Assembly (NCBI GenBank): GCA_009930475.1
Contig: RZYC01000001.1
Span: forward strand, 160,410-224,409
DNA: 64,000 nt
Source of the DNA: Spartobacteria bacterium
GTDB lineage: Bacteria > Verrucomicrobiota > Kiritimatiellia > RZYC01
Reading direction: 5' to 3'
Below, piece after piece: positions 17,318-26,600 of the stretch. Position 1 is the first letter of the stretch. Every line of letters begins with the position of its first letter. The notes below the pieces were generated by a model. It was not told where the DNA came from, did no database searches, and saw nothing but the letters and a program-made list of their open reading frames with translations. The translations under genes and the position numbers were made by a program.

Positions 17318-19853
17318 AAAAATGATAATGGCGATGGTGTTTTGTGGCATTGTTTCCAGTGTCACTGCTATCGCCATGAATGCGCTGGAACTTCGGCATC
17401 TCGAAAGTGCTATGAATATTCGTGGCCTTTCGACTGAAGATTTATCCTTTGAAAAAGATATTGTAACCAACCAGTTCATCAGCCTGAGAAAGGTACATCT
17501 CTTTCTTCAGCAGCCATTGTTGCTGGCCGATTTTGGAGAAACATCAAAAGATGTGTTGGAATCGGTAGATCACGTGCCCCCCTGGGAATGGATCGCAGAT
17601 ACGATGGAGTGGTCGATATCTGAGCCACCTTCGCTATCGACAAATAAGACAGGGGAGATGAGTGCTTCGTCCTCTAGGTTGTCCTCGGCCCTTCAAGGTG
17701 CTATAGGCGATTTTTTAGCGGTATGCAGGCGATGGGGGCCTGTTCAAAACGTTGCAGTTAGAGCCGTAACACCCGTTCAGCGTCAATATGCCGCCGCCTC
17801 GATTCTCTATGACTCTTTTGACGCCGGAAAGAACACGAATGCAATCAACGTTTTGAAGCAGCTGGGGATTCCCGGTCCTATCATTCATGAGGTGGCCGGC
17901 GAAACGGAATTGCTTGATCTGGAACCGGCTGCAAAAAAATGGACAGACATCGTCAAATCAGTCGACCAGTCGCAGCAACTTGCGGTGCATCGCGCCCTGA
18001 CAGATGGATTGCACCAGCTGTGTAATCAGGTAAAAGCGGTTCCGCCGGAAGACTGGCCTGACCACCCGGTGACCCTGTCTACATCGCTTGGAAAGATTCG
18101 TATCGGAACCGTCTATGATGATGTGTATCTCTCTGATTATCTATTGATTATTGATCCTGCCGGAAATGATATTTATCAAGGATTTGCCACCGCATCGTGC
18201 GGGTTGCTCATGTCTTCACCGCCTTTTGCTATTACATTGGATCTTGCAGGTAACGACTTGTATCGCTCTGAAGCGGCTTTGTCTGCCGGCGGCGCATTGT
18301 GGGGGCATGCCCTGCTTTGGGACATGGAAGGAGACGATGTGTATGAGTCCCGTTGGGCAGGCCAGGCCTGTTCGCTGTTTGGCATGGCGTCACTCGTTGA
18401 TTTTGCAGGAGACGATACGTACCGCGCCTATGGTTTAGCCCAGTCGGCGGCGGTCGCAGGAATGAGTTTTCTCGGTGATCTAAATGGAAATGATACCTAC
18501 ATACTTGGTCAGGAAGGGCAGGCTTATGCCGGCGTTGATGGATGCGCGCTACTCGTGGACAAGCATGGATGTGATACGTATTCGGCAGGTCGAATCAAGA
18601 CCGATTATGAGCGTCATGATCTATATCACTTATCATTAGCTCAGGGGTTTGCCATTGGAATGCGACCCTTTGCAGGGGGTGGTGTCGCGGTTTTATTTGA
18701 TCAAGAAGGTAACGATTCGTATTTGGCCGAAGTATATGCGCAAGGAGTCAGTTACTGGTACAGCATAGGGTTGCTCATCGATATGGCTGGTGAAGATCGT
18801 TACCACTTGCGTGAATACGGGCAGGGAACGGGTATACATCTCAGTTGTGGACTGATGATCGAGGAGCGGGGTAACGACACGTATTATGGATTTAGCCTCG
18901 CTCAGGGATCCGCTCACGATTATGCCGTCGGAATGCTTTTCGACCGGCAAGGCAGCGATCTTTATACCGCAGATCATCATGCGCAGGGACGCGGTATCAA
19001 CAATGCATTTGGTCTGCTCATGGACTCCTCCGGTAACGACGCGTATTTTGCTGTGGACACAGATCAGTCTCAAGGCATCGGAAACATAGCGTCCATGCGT
19101 GATTACGAATCCCTGTCTATGCTGCTCGATCTGCAGGGGCAGGATCGTTACAGCAGCGGCGTACAAAACAATAGCATGGTGTTGCGACCGGATATCGGGA
19201 TTGTCTACGACGTCGATGACGATCAGTTGAATCCCGGCAAAAAGATCCCTGAGCCCATACTCGCTGATGACACTCCTTACACCACGCTCGGCATGAACCA
19301 GCTTATGTTGTTAGCCACGAAGTACGGCGACAGTCCATTGAAACGCCAGCGCAAGCAATCCGCCAGAGACGAATTTTATCGTCGCGGCACGCAAAGTCTT
19401 TTCTATTTTATGCAACATGCCAACGCGCAAAATATGTGGTATCTCATCTTGGCCGAAGATATGGTTCGGCATCTTCCTCCTGAAGAATCAGCACCGGTTC
19501 TTATTTCTTTTCTGACAGACCCCAACAGAGAACAGATTAAGTATGCGGCCTTTTTTCTCGGACTGCATGATACGCCTCAATACACAGATGATTTACTTCC
19601 TCTGCTCAACAATCCTTATACTGCCGGAGCGGCTATGCGGACTCTGGGTAACTGGAAAGCTGTCAAAGCCATTCCGTCGATTATCCCGTATACCGACGAC
19701 CCAGTGGAACGCCGCCGTATTGCTGCAGTCAATGCACTTGGAGCGATAGGAGACCCGCAAGTTGTTCCGATTTTGAGGAAAAAAACACAGGATTCAGTCT
19801 TTACCGTGCGTCAGCGTGCGTCACATGCGCTAAAAATGATCGAAAAAGATTGA
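17298..19853 (+). CDS. Exported protein with about 12 tandem GND-Y repeats and C-terminal HEAT repeats
   Basis: This 851-residue protein begins with an N-terminal signal or anchor (KMIMAMVFCGIVSSVTAIAM). From about residue 284 to 636 a unit of 26-30 residues repeats about 12 times, with the pattern hDxxG(N/D/S)DxY, then A-Q-G and a hydrophobic GhL. Examples are LDLAGNDLYRSE, VDFAGDDTYRAYGLAQ and FDRQGSDLYTADHHAQG. The remainder (about 690-851) contains HEAT-like helices (VERRRIAAVNALGAIGDPQVVPIL). The ATG at 17298 overlaps larE by 20 bp. The repeat geometry suggests a beta-solenoid with Asp-lined turns, perhaps binding calcium. This is inference. I do not recognise the function. Confidence 0.75.
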   Translation: MKRLTTRKMIMAMVFCGIVSSVTAIAMNALELRHLESAMNIRGLSTEDLSFEKDIVTNQFISLRKVHLFLQQPLLLADFGETSKDVLESVDHVPPWEWIADTMEWSISEPPSLSTNKTGEMSASSSRLSSALQGAIGDFLAVCRRWGPVQNVAVRAVTPVQRQYAAASILYDSFDAGKNTNAINVLKQLGIPGPIIHEVAGETELLDLEPAAKKWTDIVKSVDQSQQLAVHRALTDGLHQLCNQVKAVPPEDWPDHPVTLSTSLGKIRIGTVYDDVYLSDYLLIIDPAGNDIYQGFATASCGLLMSSPPFAITLDLAGNDLYRSEAALSAGGALWGHALLWDMEGDDVYESRWAGQACSLFGMASLVDFAGDDTYRAYGLAQSAAVAGMSFLGDLNGNDTYILGQEGQAYAGVDGCALLVDKHGCDTYSAGRIKTDYERHDLYHLSLAQGFAIGMRPFAGGGVAVLFDQEGNDSYLAEVYAQGVSYWYSIGLLIDMAGEDRYHLREYGQGTGIHLSCGLMIEERGNDTYYGFSLAQGSAHDYAVGMLFDRQGSDLYTADHHAQGRGINNAFGLLMDSSGNDAYFAVDTDQSQGIGNIASMRDYESLSMLLDLQGQDRYSSGVQNNSMVLRPDIGIVYDVDDDQLNPGKKIPEPILADDTPYTTLGMNQLMLLATKYGDSPLKRQRKQSARDEFYRRGTQSLFYFMQHANAQNMWYLILAEDMVRHLPPEESAPVLISFLTDPNREQIKYAAFFLGLHDTPQYTDDLLPLLNNPYTAGAAMRTLGNWKAVKAIPSIIPYTDDPVERRRIAAVNALGAIGDPQVVPILRKKTQDSVFTVRQRASHALKMIEKD

Positions 19854-19920
19854 AATGTACGGGTTTGTTCCTATTAAATCACCACCTCGTTAACGACGTT
19901 TATAAATAAAGAGGTTTATC

Positions 19921-20019
19921 ATGGGACAGCAATTACGCATAAGAGTGAAGCGCAAAGCGCGGATGCGCCGCAAAAAACGGAATAAAATTCAGGCTAAAAC
20001 AGCCGAATCAAAAAAATAG
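19921..20019 (+). CDS. Very small, highly basic protein (32 aa)
   Basis: The gene encodes 32 residues, starting MGQQLRIRVKRKARMRRKKR, with 14 Lys or Arg residues and a C-terminal tail AKTAESKK. AGAGG lies 8 nt before the ATG, and a strong terminator follows 21 nt after the stop, so this is a complete transcription unit. Size and charge resemble small ribosome-associated proteins or nucleic-acid binders, but I cannot assign a family. It lies 67 bp after the HEAT/GND-Y gene and could also be read from that transcript. Confidence 0.7.
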   Translation: MGQQLRIRVKRKARMRRKKRNKIQAKTAESKK

Positions 20020-20040
20020 TACGTGCGCTTAAGAGATTTA

Positions 20041-20068
20041 AAAACCAGATTTCGATCTGGTTTTTTTT
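20041..20068 (+). terminator. Bidirectional intrinsic terminator
   Basis: AAAACCAGAT and ATCTGGTTTT form a long stem with a 4-nt TTCG-type loop, followed by eight T residues on the plus strand. The minus strand also ends in five T residues, so it can serve both the small basic protein gene and the convergent thrC. Confidence 0.85.
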
Positions 20069-20078
20069 ATTAAAATTG

Positions 20079-20103
20079 ATTATTAATCTGGCTAATAATA
20101 AAT
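20079..20103 (+). repeat. AT-rich dispersed element, copy 4
   Basis: ATTAATCTGGCTAATAATAA lies between the bidirectional terminator and the end of thrC. It is a diverged copy that keeps TCTG and the flanking TAAT arms. Confidence 0.45.
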
Positions 20104-20153
20104 TTTGTATTGACGGACTTTGTAAGATTGTTTTACTATCCGAAGTCTGCGGA

Positions 20154-21410
20154 TTACAGAATCTGCATTGCGGCGTCTATGTCGGGCTCGATTTGAATGG
20201 GGGAGCCAATGGAGCGGCGGGCTGTATCGACATCTTTTAGGCCGCTTCCGGTGAGTATGCATACCACTGATTCGTTTTTGTCGATGAGGCCGCGCATCAA
20301 TGCGCTTCGGGCGCAGGCCCATGCGGTGGCGGCGGCGGGTTCAACAAATAATCCTTCTTTGGCGGCTAGTTCATTCTGGGCCAGAAGGATCATTTCATCG
20401 GGCACGGTAACTGCGATGCCGTCTGTTTCTATAACGGCTCGTACCGCTGCCAGCCCGTCACGCGGAATATCAACGGAAATGGAGTCGGCAATGGTGGTGG
20501 CCGCAACTACTTCGATTTTAACCTTTTTCCAGTCAATAGGCTGTTCTTCTTGCGCAATTCGGTCGACGGTACGGGAAATGGCGGCACTGTTTTCAGATTG
20601 CGCACAGAGCAGTCGCGGAATGCGTCCGATCAGGCCGGCAGTATGCAAATCTTTGAATCCTTTGTAAATGCCGCCCAAAATATTTCCATCACCACAGGGT
20701 ACAACAACCCAGTCGGGTACATTACGGTCGCATTGTTCCCATAATTCAAAACCACATGTTTTTTTGCCTTCCCGCGTGATGGGGTTATATCCGGTGTTGC
20801 GATTGAGCCAGCCCGTGCGTTCCGTGACCTCGTAGCATAAGTCATAGGCATCGTCGTAGCTGCCTTTCACTGCAATGACACGCGCACCGAAAATTATCAG
20901 TTGGGTTAATTTTGCCACCGGAGCACTGGCAGGAACAAAAACAACACAGGGCAAACCAGTATTGGCAGACATGCAGGCCATAGAGCTTCCCGCATTGCCG
21001 GTGCTGGCACCAGCGACTACTTTTACGCCGCACTCACGCGCTTTTGCCATCACTACGGCACTGGCGCGATCCTTGAATGATGCGCTGGGGTTGCCCGATT
21101 CATCCTTGAAGAAGAGGTGTTCGGTTCCATATTGAGCACCTAGCCGCGCGGAAGGATATAATGGAGTCATTCCTACCCGTAGACGCGGTGTCAACTCCAA
21201 GCTTTCAAGGGGTAAAAAGGCTCGATAGCGGAAAATATCCAATCGATTTTTCATGGGGCCGCTCAAATCAGCCAATAATTGTTCGGCGGCCTGACTTCCG
21301 TTATATAGCAGTTCTATGCGACCGTCACAGTTAGGGCAGAGGTAGCCCGTGAAACCTGATCCCATGGTGGATCCACATCGTATGCACTGATAACCGCTAA
21401 TATTCGTCAT
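20154..21410 (-). CDS. thrC: Threonine synthase
   Basis: This 418-residue PLP enzyme of fold type II converts O-phosphohomoserine to threonine. An N-terminal zinc ribbon has CIRC (C9, C12) and CPNC (C25, C28). PLP lysine K113 lies in SASFKDRA, and the phosphate-binding and active-site loops are GASTGNAGSSMA, PCGDGNILGGI and LTGSGLKD. A ribbon-bearing N-terminus and this length fit the class of ThrC seen in many bacteria and archaea. It is transcribed alone, divergently from the carbamoyltransferase gene. GAGGCAG precedes the ATG. Related PLP lyases (cysteate synthase, diaminopropionate lyase) are less likely alternatives. Confidence 0.92.
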   Translation of the reverse strand: MTNISGYQCIRCGSTMGSGFTGYLCPNCDGRIELLYNGSQAAEQLLADLSGPMKNRLDIFRYRAFLPLESLELTPRLRVGMTPLYPSARLGAQYGTEHLFFKDESGNPSASFKDRASAVVMAKARECGVKVVAGASTGNAGSSMACMSANTGLPCVVFVPASAPVAKLTQLIIFGARVIAVKGSYDDAYDLCYEVTERTGWLNRNTGYNPITREGKKTCGFELWEQCDRNVPDWVVVPCGDGNILGGIYKGFKDLHTAGLIGRIPRLLCAQSENSAAISRTVDRIAQEEQPIDWKKVKIEVVAATTIADSISVDIPRDGLAAVRAVIETDGIAVTVPDEMILLAQNELAAKEGLFVEPAAATAWACARSALMRGLIDKNESVVCILTGSGLKDVDTARRSIGSPIQIEPDIDAAMQIL

Positions 21411-21545
21411 ATAAACTGCCTCACAAATAATGGTTTGTTGTCATGCCCGTCCCTTTAATTATGTTGCTTAAACGGAGGTCGCTTGTCTATATTTCTTAAC
21501 TAAACCGGTGTGCAGCACCGTGAAATCAAGAAAGAAGGACGGTGT

Positions 21546-22736
21546 ATGATGGATTTCAATAAACTCCTTGCTGAAATTAAAGACAAGCAAAGTAATCTTT
21601 TTGGGAACGATTTTCTTTTAACATGGGATAAATCAGTAGACGAACTGCAGCAGATAGTTCATGTGGCGGAAGGACTGAAGATGCTGCGCGATAATAACAT
21701 ATCGTCAAAATGTTTTGAATCTGGATTGGCTATTTCTCAATTCCGTGACAACTCAACACGGACGCGGTTTTCCTTTGCCTCCGCATGCAATCTGCTGGGG
21801 TTGGAGGTTCAGGATCTGGATGAAGCGAAGTCGCAGATTGCCCACGGGGAGACCGTGCGTGAAACATCTGTCATGATCTCTTTTCTCTCCGAGGTGGTGG
21901 GTATCCGTGATGATATGTATCTAGGTGCGGGTCATGCTTATATGAAAGAGGTCGGAACTTCGCTTTCCTACGGATATGAACATAAAATATTGCCACAGCG
22001 CCCTGCTATCGTAAATTTGCAGTGCGATATTGATCATCCGACCCAGTGTATGGCCGATCTTGCTTGGCTGAAAGAATATTATGGATCATGGGACGCATTG
22101 CGCGGTAAGAAGGTGGCCATGACCTGGGCTTATTCTCCCAGTTACGGGAAGCCGCTATCTGTGCCTCAGGGTATCATCGGATTGATGACGCGTTTTGGTA
22201 TGGACGTCACGCTGGCGCATCCTGAAGGGTATGACCTCATTCCTGAAGTGGTGGAAACCGCTCGCATGAACGCGCACGTGGCCGGCAGTACACTGACAAA
22301 AGTATCCAGCATGGAAGAAGCTTTTGATGGTGCCGATATTGTTTATCCTAAATCTTGGGCACCCTATCATGTCATGGAAAAACGCACGCAGCTGCTGCGC
22401 AGTCAGGATATGGATGGCCTAAAAACCTTAGAAAAATCCTGCCTCACCGAAAATGCTAAGCACATGAACTGGGAGTGTAATGCCGATATGATGAAGCGAA
22501 CCAAGGACGGTGCGGCACTCTACATGCATTGCCTGCCAGCCGATATCAGCGGAGAATCGTGTACGCACGGCGAAGTCGCTCGCGAGGTTTTTGATAATTA
22601 CCGCACCGCTACCTACAAGGAAGCCGGTTATAAGCCTTATATTATCGCGGCTATGATCTTGTGCAGCCGCTTTAAAGATCCTGCAGCACTGCTTGATCAT
22701 CTTAAAAGCCGCAATCTTAAAAATCGCATCATGTGA
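21546..22736 (+). CDS. ygeW: Knotted carbamoyltransferase of the YgeW type
   Basis: The 396-residue length matches E. coli YgeW. The carbamoyl-phosphate loop is NSTRTRFSFASA (STRTR at 70-74). HPTQCMADL and HCLPAD replace the HPxQ and HCLPR of ornithine carbamoyltransferases. YgeW proteins belong to the knotted branch of the family, and their physiological substrate is not settled. They usually sit in purine-catabolism clusters with hydantoinase-type and molybdenum enzymes. None of those is here, which makes the context unusual. AAAGGACGG precedes the ATG at 21546, with a second ATG directly after it. Confidence 0.88.
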   Translation: MMDFNKLLAEIKDKQSNLFGNDFLLTWDKSVDELQQIVHVAEGLKMLRDNNISSKCFESGLAISQFRDNSTRTRFSFASACNLLGLEVQDLDEAKSQIAHGETVRETSVMISFLSEVVGIRDDMYLGAGHAYMKEVGTSLSYGYEHKILPQRPAIVNLQCDIDHPTQCMADLAWLKEYYGSWDALRGKKVAMTWAYSPSYGKPLSVPQGIIGLMTRFGMDVTLAHPEGYDLIPEVVETARMNAHVAGSTLTKVSSMEEAFDGADIVYPKSWAPYHVMEKRTQLLRSQDMDGLKTLEKSCLTENAKHMNWECNADMMKRTKDGAALYMHCLPADISGESCTHGEVAREVFDNYRTATYKEAGYKPYIIAAMILCSRFKDPAALLDHLKSRNLKNRIM

Positions 22737-22750
22737 GCACTTATTTTCAT

Positions 22751-22785
22751 ATGTCGCTATACCGTATCGTATGGTGTAGCGACAT
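22751..22785 (+). promoter_or_regulatory. 13-bp stem-loop between ygeW and the CYTH gene
   Basis: ATGTCGCTATACC (22751-22763) pairs with GGTGTAGCGACAT (22773-22785), with one G-T pair, around a 9-nt loop. No T run follows on either strand. It may be an mRNA processing or stability signal, or a factor-dependent stop. Confidence 0.45.
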
Positions 22786-22812
22786 GAACGCCATGATTAC
22801 ACGGGAGTCGAT

Positions 22813-23298
22813 ATGGGCGTAGAAATTGAGCGAAAATTTCTTGTTGCCGATCGCAATATCACCCGTTCTCTGATCGGCAATGAGATCCACCAGGGCTACA
22901 TGTTCGTGGATGAAGGACTTGTGCGTATTCGGACGTGGAATGATGACGCATTTATTACGCTCAAAGGCAAAGGAATGCGCAAACGTTTGGAGTTTGAGTA
23001 TGCCATCCCGCATGCCGATGCACTGATCATGTTGCGCACGTTCTGTAGCAGTCGTATCATTTACAAACATCGTTATCTGCTGGATCATCAGCATCACGTC
23101 TGGGAAATCGATGTATTCCATGATGAAAACGAAGGACTCTTTATGGCCGAAATCGAACTGGATTCGGAAACAGAGACTTTCGCCTTGCCGCCCTGGCTTG
23201 GTCAGGAAGTGACCGAAGACCCCCGGTATTATAACTCCAACCTCATCAAAAACCCATTCACTCGCTGGGGCGAGGATGAACCTCTTTCTAGGCAATAA
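22813..23298 (+). CDS. CYTH domain protein (triphosphate tunnel metalloenzyme)
   Basis: This 161-residue CYTH protein carries the signature EIERKFLV at residues 4-11 (ExExK motif). It has alternating charged strands such as GLVRIRTWNDDAFITLKGKG, FEYAIP and WEIDVFHDENEGLFMAEIEL, which line the tunnel that holds triphosphate. Known members hydrolyse inorganic tripolyphosphate or thiamine triphosphate, and a few are class IV adenylyl cyclases. The short single-domain form without a CHAD domain favours a tripolyphosphatase. GGGAG precedes the ATG. The gene stands alone between ygeW and secA. Confidence 0.88.
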   Translation: MGVEIERKFLVADRNITRSLIGNEIHQGYMFVDEGLVRIRTWNDDAFITLKGKGMRKRLEFEYAIPHADALIMLRTFCSSRIIYKHRYLLDHQHHVWEIDVFHDENEGLFMAEIELDSETETFALPPWLGQEVTEDPRYYNSNLIKNPFTRWGEDEPLSRQ

Positions 23299-23330
23299 TC
23301 GCTCTACTCCACATGCCCATATAAAAACCA

Positions 23331-23358
23331 TAATAATAAATCAGACTTATAATAGATT
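23331..23358 (-). repeat. AT-rich dispersed element, copy 5
   Basis: In the minus orientation it reads TATTATAAGTCTGATTTATT, preceded by AAAAATC. It lies 62 bp before the first palindrome triplet, upstream of secA. Confidence 0.6.
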
Positions 23359-23420
23359 TTTTCTTGTATAGAATATCAATCTCTTTTACCATTGTCCTTT
23401 TTTGAAGTAGTCAGCAGGGT

Positions 23421-23498
23421 GTTCCGGAGGCTGGAACTTTTTGCGCCAGTTTTTCCAATAATCGGAACTTTTTTTTGTGATTTTTCCAATGATTGAAA
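23421..23498 (+). repeat. Palindrome triplet 1 (31-bp phased array) upstream of secA
   Basis: There are three palindromic units. They are a GTTCC/GGAAC pair (23421-23437), TTCCAATAATCGGAA (23453-23467) and TTCCAATGATTGAAA (23484-23498). The centres are at 23429, 23460 and 23491, exactly 31 bp apart. Each is followed by a T-rich tract. Both other triplets in the window have the same 31-bp spacing. Confidence 0.8.
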
Positions 23499-23608
23499 CT
23501 TTTTCAAAGACGCGTGTTTTCTATATTTTACGTGAATAGAGTTGCACTCGAATGGGTTGTGGCTAACATGTGAAAACGATTGATTTTACATTTAGGGCAA
23601 GGTGACTT

Positions 23609-26600
23609 ATGCAGTGGATTTTGAAAAAACTTTTTGGAACAAAAAACGAGCGTGATATCAAAAAAATACGCCCGTTGGTAGATCAAATTAACAAACTTGA
23701 GGTGGAGTATCAGGCACTCTCGGAAGAGCAGCTCAAGGGAAAAAGCGACGAATTTAGAGCGCGATTGAACAAGGGGGAAACCACCGACGATATCATGTGC
23801 GAAGCTTTTGCTGTGGTGAAGAATGCGTGTCGTCGCATGGTTGGAACGGATGCTGAAGTCTGTGGCCGGATGGTTCCATGGGATATGATTCCTTATGATG
23901 TTCAGATCATTGGCGGGATAGCTCTTCATCAGGGAAAAATCGCTGAAATGCAGACGGGTGAGGGCAAGACGCTGGTGGCAACGATGCCGGTGTATCTGAA
24001 TGCATTGACCGGGAAAAATGTTCACGTGGTTACGGTTAATGATTATTTGGCCCGCCGCGATGCGACCTGGATGGGTTATGTATACAATTATCTGGGTCTT
24101 ACCGTTGGATGTATTCAGAATCAGATGCGTCCGGATGAACGCCGGAAGCAGTATCGGTGCGATATCACGTATGGTACAAACAGCGAATTTGGTTTCGATT
24201 ATCTACGCGATCAGGGAATGGCGATGCACCCGGAAGAAATGGTGCAGCGAGAATATTTTTATGCGATCGTGGACGAAATCGACAGTATCCTCATTGATGA
24301 AGCGCGAACTCCGCTGATTATTTCTGGGCCCGCGCCGCATTCATCGAATCAGTATGCGGAATTGAAACCCATTGTTGAGCGCCTGGTTCGCAAGCAGCGG
24401 GATTTCTGTAACGATCTGATGACCAAGTGCAAAAAGCATCTGGATGCCGGCGAAGAAGAACAGGCGCAGGTACTGATGTACCAGGTCGGTCAGGGCATGC
24501 CCAAGCACAAGCAGCTTTTGCACCTCTTTGAAGAACCTAAAAATCGCAAATTATTTGAGAAGATCGACGGGGCCATGCTGACCGATATGCGCAAAGAGGA
24601 AGCACGCGCCTTACGTGAGGAATTATATTTTACTATTGATGAAAAGGGCAGTGATGCCAATTTGACTGATAAAGGTTGTAATGAGCTGAGTCCTAACGAT
24701 GCGGATGCCTTCGTTGTTCCTGACTTGGTGACGTCACTGGCGGAACTGGATGGCCGCACCGATTTGCCGCCGGAAGCGATGATGGAAGAACGCCAGAAAC
24801 TGCAGGATGCTTTTGCAGTGAAAAGCGAGCGTATTCACAATGTTGACCAGTTAATTCGCGCCTATTGCGTCTATGAAAAAGATGTACAGTACGTGGTTCA
24901 GGAAAATCAGGTCATAATTGTCGATGAGTACACGGGGCGTTTGATGCCGGGGCGCCGCTGGAGCGATGGACTGCATCAGGCCGTGGAAGCTAAAGAAGGG
25001 GTTACCATCGAACGGGAAACCCAGACGCTGGCGACCATTACCATTCAGAATTATTTCCGCATGTATGAAAAACTGGCCGGTATGACGGGTACGGCGGAAA
25101 CGGAAGCCGATGAGTTTCATCAGATTTATGGTCTGGAAGTGATGGTTATTCCTACCAATCGTCCAGTTCGCCGGATGGATTCCAATGATGCGATTTATAA
25201 AACCCAGCGTGAGAAATATAATGCGGTGCTCGATGAAATCGAACAGTGTCATAAGCGCGGTCAGCCCGTACTGGTGGGCACTGTTTCAGTTGATGCATCG
25301 GAGTTGATCAGTCGGATGTTGCGTCGCCGGAATATTCCTCATAGTGTGTTGAATGCCAAGAATCACGAACGGGAAGCTGATATCGTGATGCGTGCCGGTC
25401 ACAAAGGTTCGGTGACGATTGCCACGAATATGGCTGGCCGCGGAACGGATATCAAACTGGGTGAGGGCGTTATTTATCTGGATCGTGATCTGCTGCGCGG
25501 TCAAACGGCTCTGGAAGACAAGGTCGATGGCGGAAAAACCTTGCAGGAATTGTTGACAGAAAAACCGTGTGGTTTGCATGTAATTGGGACGGAGCGGCAT
25601 GAATCGCGGCGTATTGATCGCCAGCTTCGTGGTCGTTGTGCACGTCAGGGCGATCCGGGATCTTCCCGTTTTTATGTATCTCTGGAAGACGATCTTATGC
25701 GTTTATTTGGCTCGGATCGTGTGTCGGGCATCATGAGCCGTCTGGGATTGGAGGAAGGTCAGGTACTGGAACATCCCTGGCTTAATAAATCCATTGGCAA
25801 TGCACAGCGTCGCGTGGAACAGCAGAATTTCTCCATTCGTAAGCGTACGCTGGAATATGATGATGTCATGAACAAGCAGCGAGAAATTATCTATACTTTC
25901 CGCAGCGATATTGTGATGTCGGAAAATGTGCGCGAACAGCTGTTGGACATCGCTGATGACGTGATTATGACGCATGTCAATGTCTCTGCATACAAGCAGC
26001 TTAACGAAGAAGTTCTCAAAGAGTTTATTGGCTGGGCGAATTCGACGTTCCCGCTGGGGTTGCGTATGGATATGCTAGCGGAATTTGACGGTGATCCTGA
26101 GAGGATTGGCCGCTTTGTTTGCGAGCGGGTGCACGCGGCGTATGAATTGAAAGCGTCGCATGAACGCCAGGATGCATTGGCGGGCATGGAACGGTTTATC
26201 GTTCTGCAATGCTGCGATACGCATTGGCAGGAATACCTTCGTAGCATGGATGCATTGCGTCAGGGCGTTGGCCTGCGTTCCTATGGTCAGCGCGATCCGC
26301 TGGTGGAATACAAAAAAGAAGCCTATGAAATGTTTGGCAGTCTGATGGACCGCATTTATAACGATGTGGTGCACAGAATGTTCCGTGCAGCTACCTCTTA
26401 TGAGGCCATGCAGTCCTTTATGCAGGCACTGCCCACGATGTATGTGCATAAGGATGCCGCAGGGGTGAAAACTGCCGCAGCGTCAGCGCAGCCGCAGCCG
26501 CAAGAACAGGAGCAGATCCCGTCTACCACCAATCAGGCACAGCTTGAAGAACGCAAAAAACATTCAGAACGCGTGGTTAATGCAGCCCTGAATGTGCCGC

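Noticed and set aside
17298-19853. GND-Y repeats as RTX toxin repeats
   Set aside because: RTX units are nine residues (GGxGxDxUx). Here the period is 26-30 residues, with a Tyr and an AQG motif and no tandem GG pattern.
20111-20140. TTGACG with TACTAT on the plus strand as a promoter
   Set aside because: No gene lies downstream on that strand; it would fire into the end of thrC. It is probably a chance match in AT-rich DNA.
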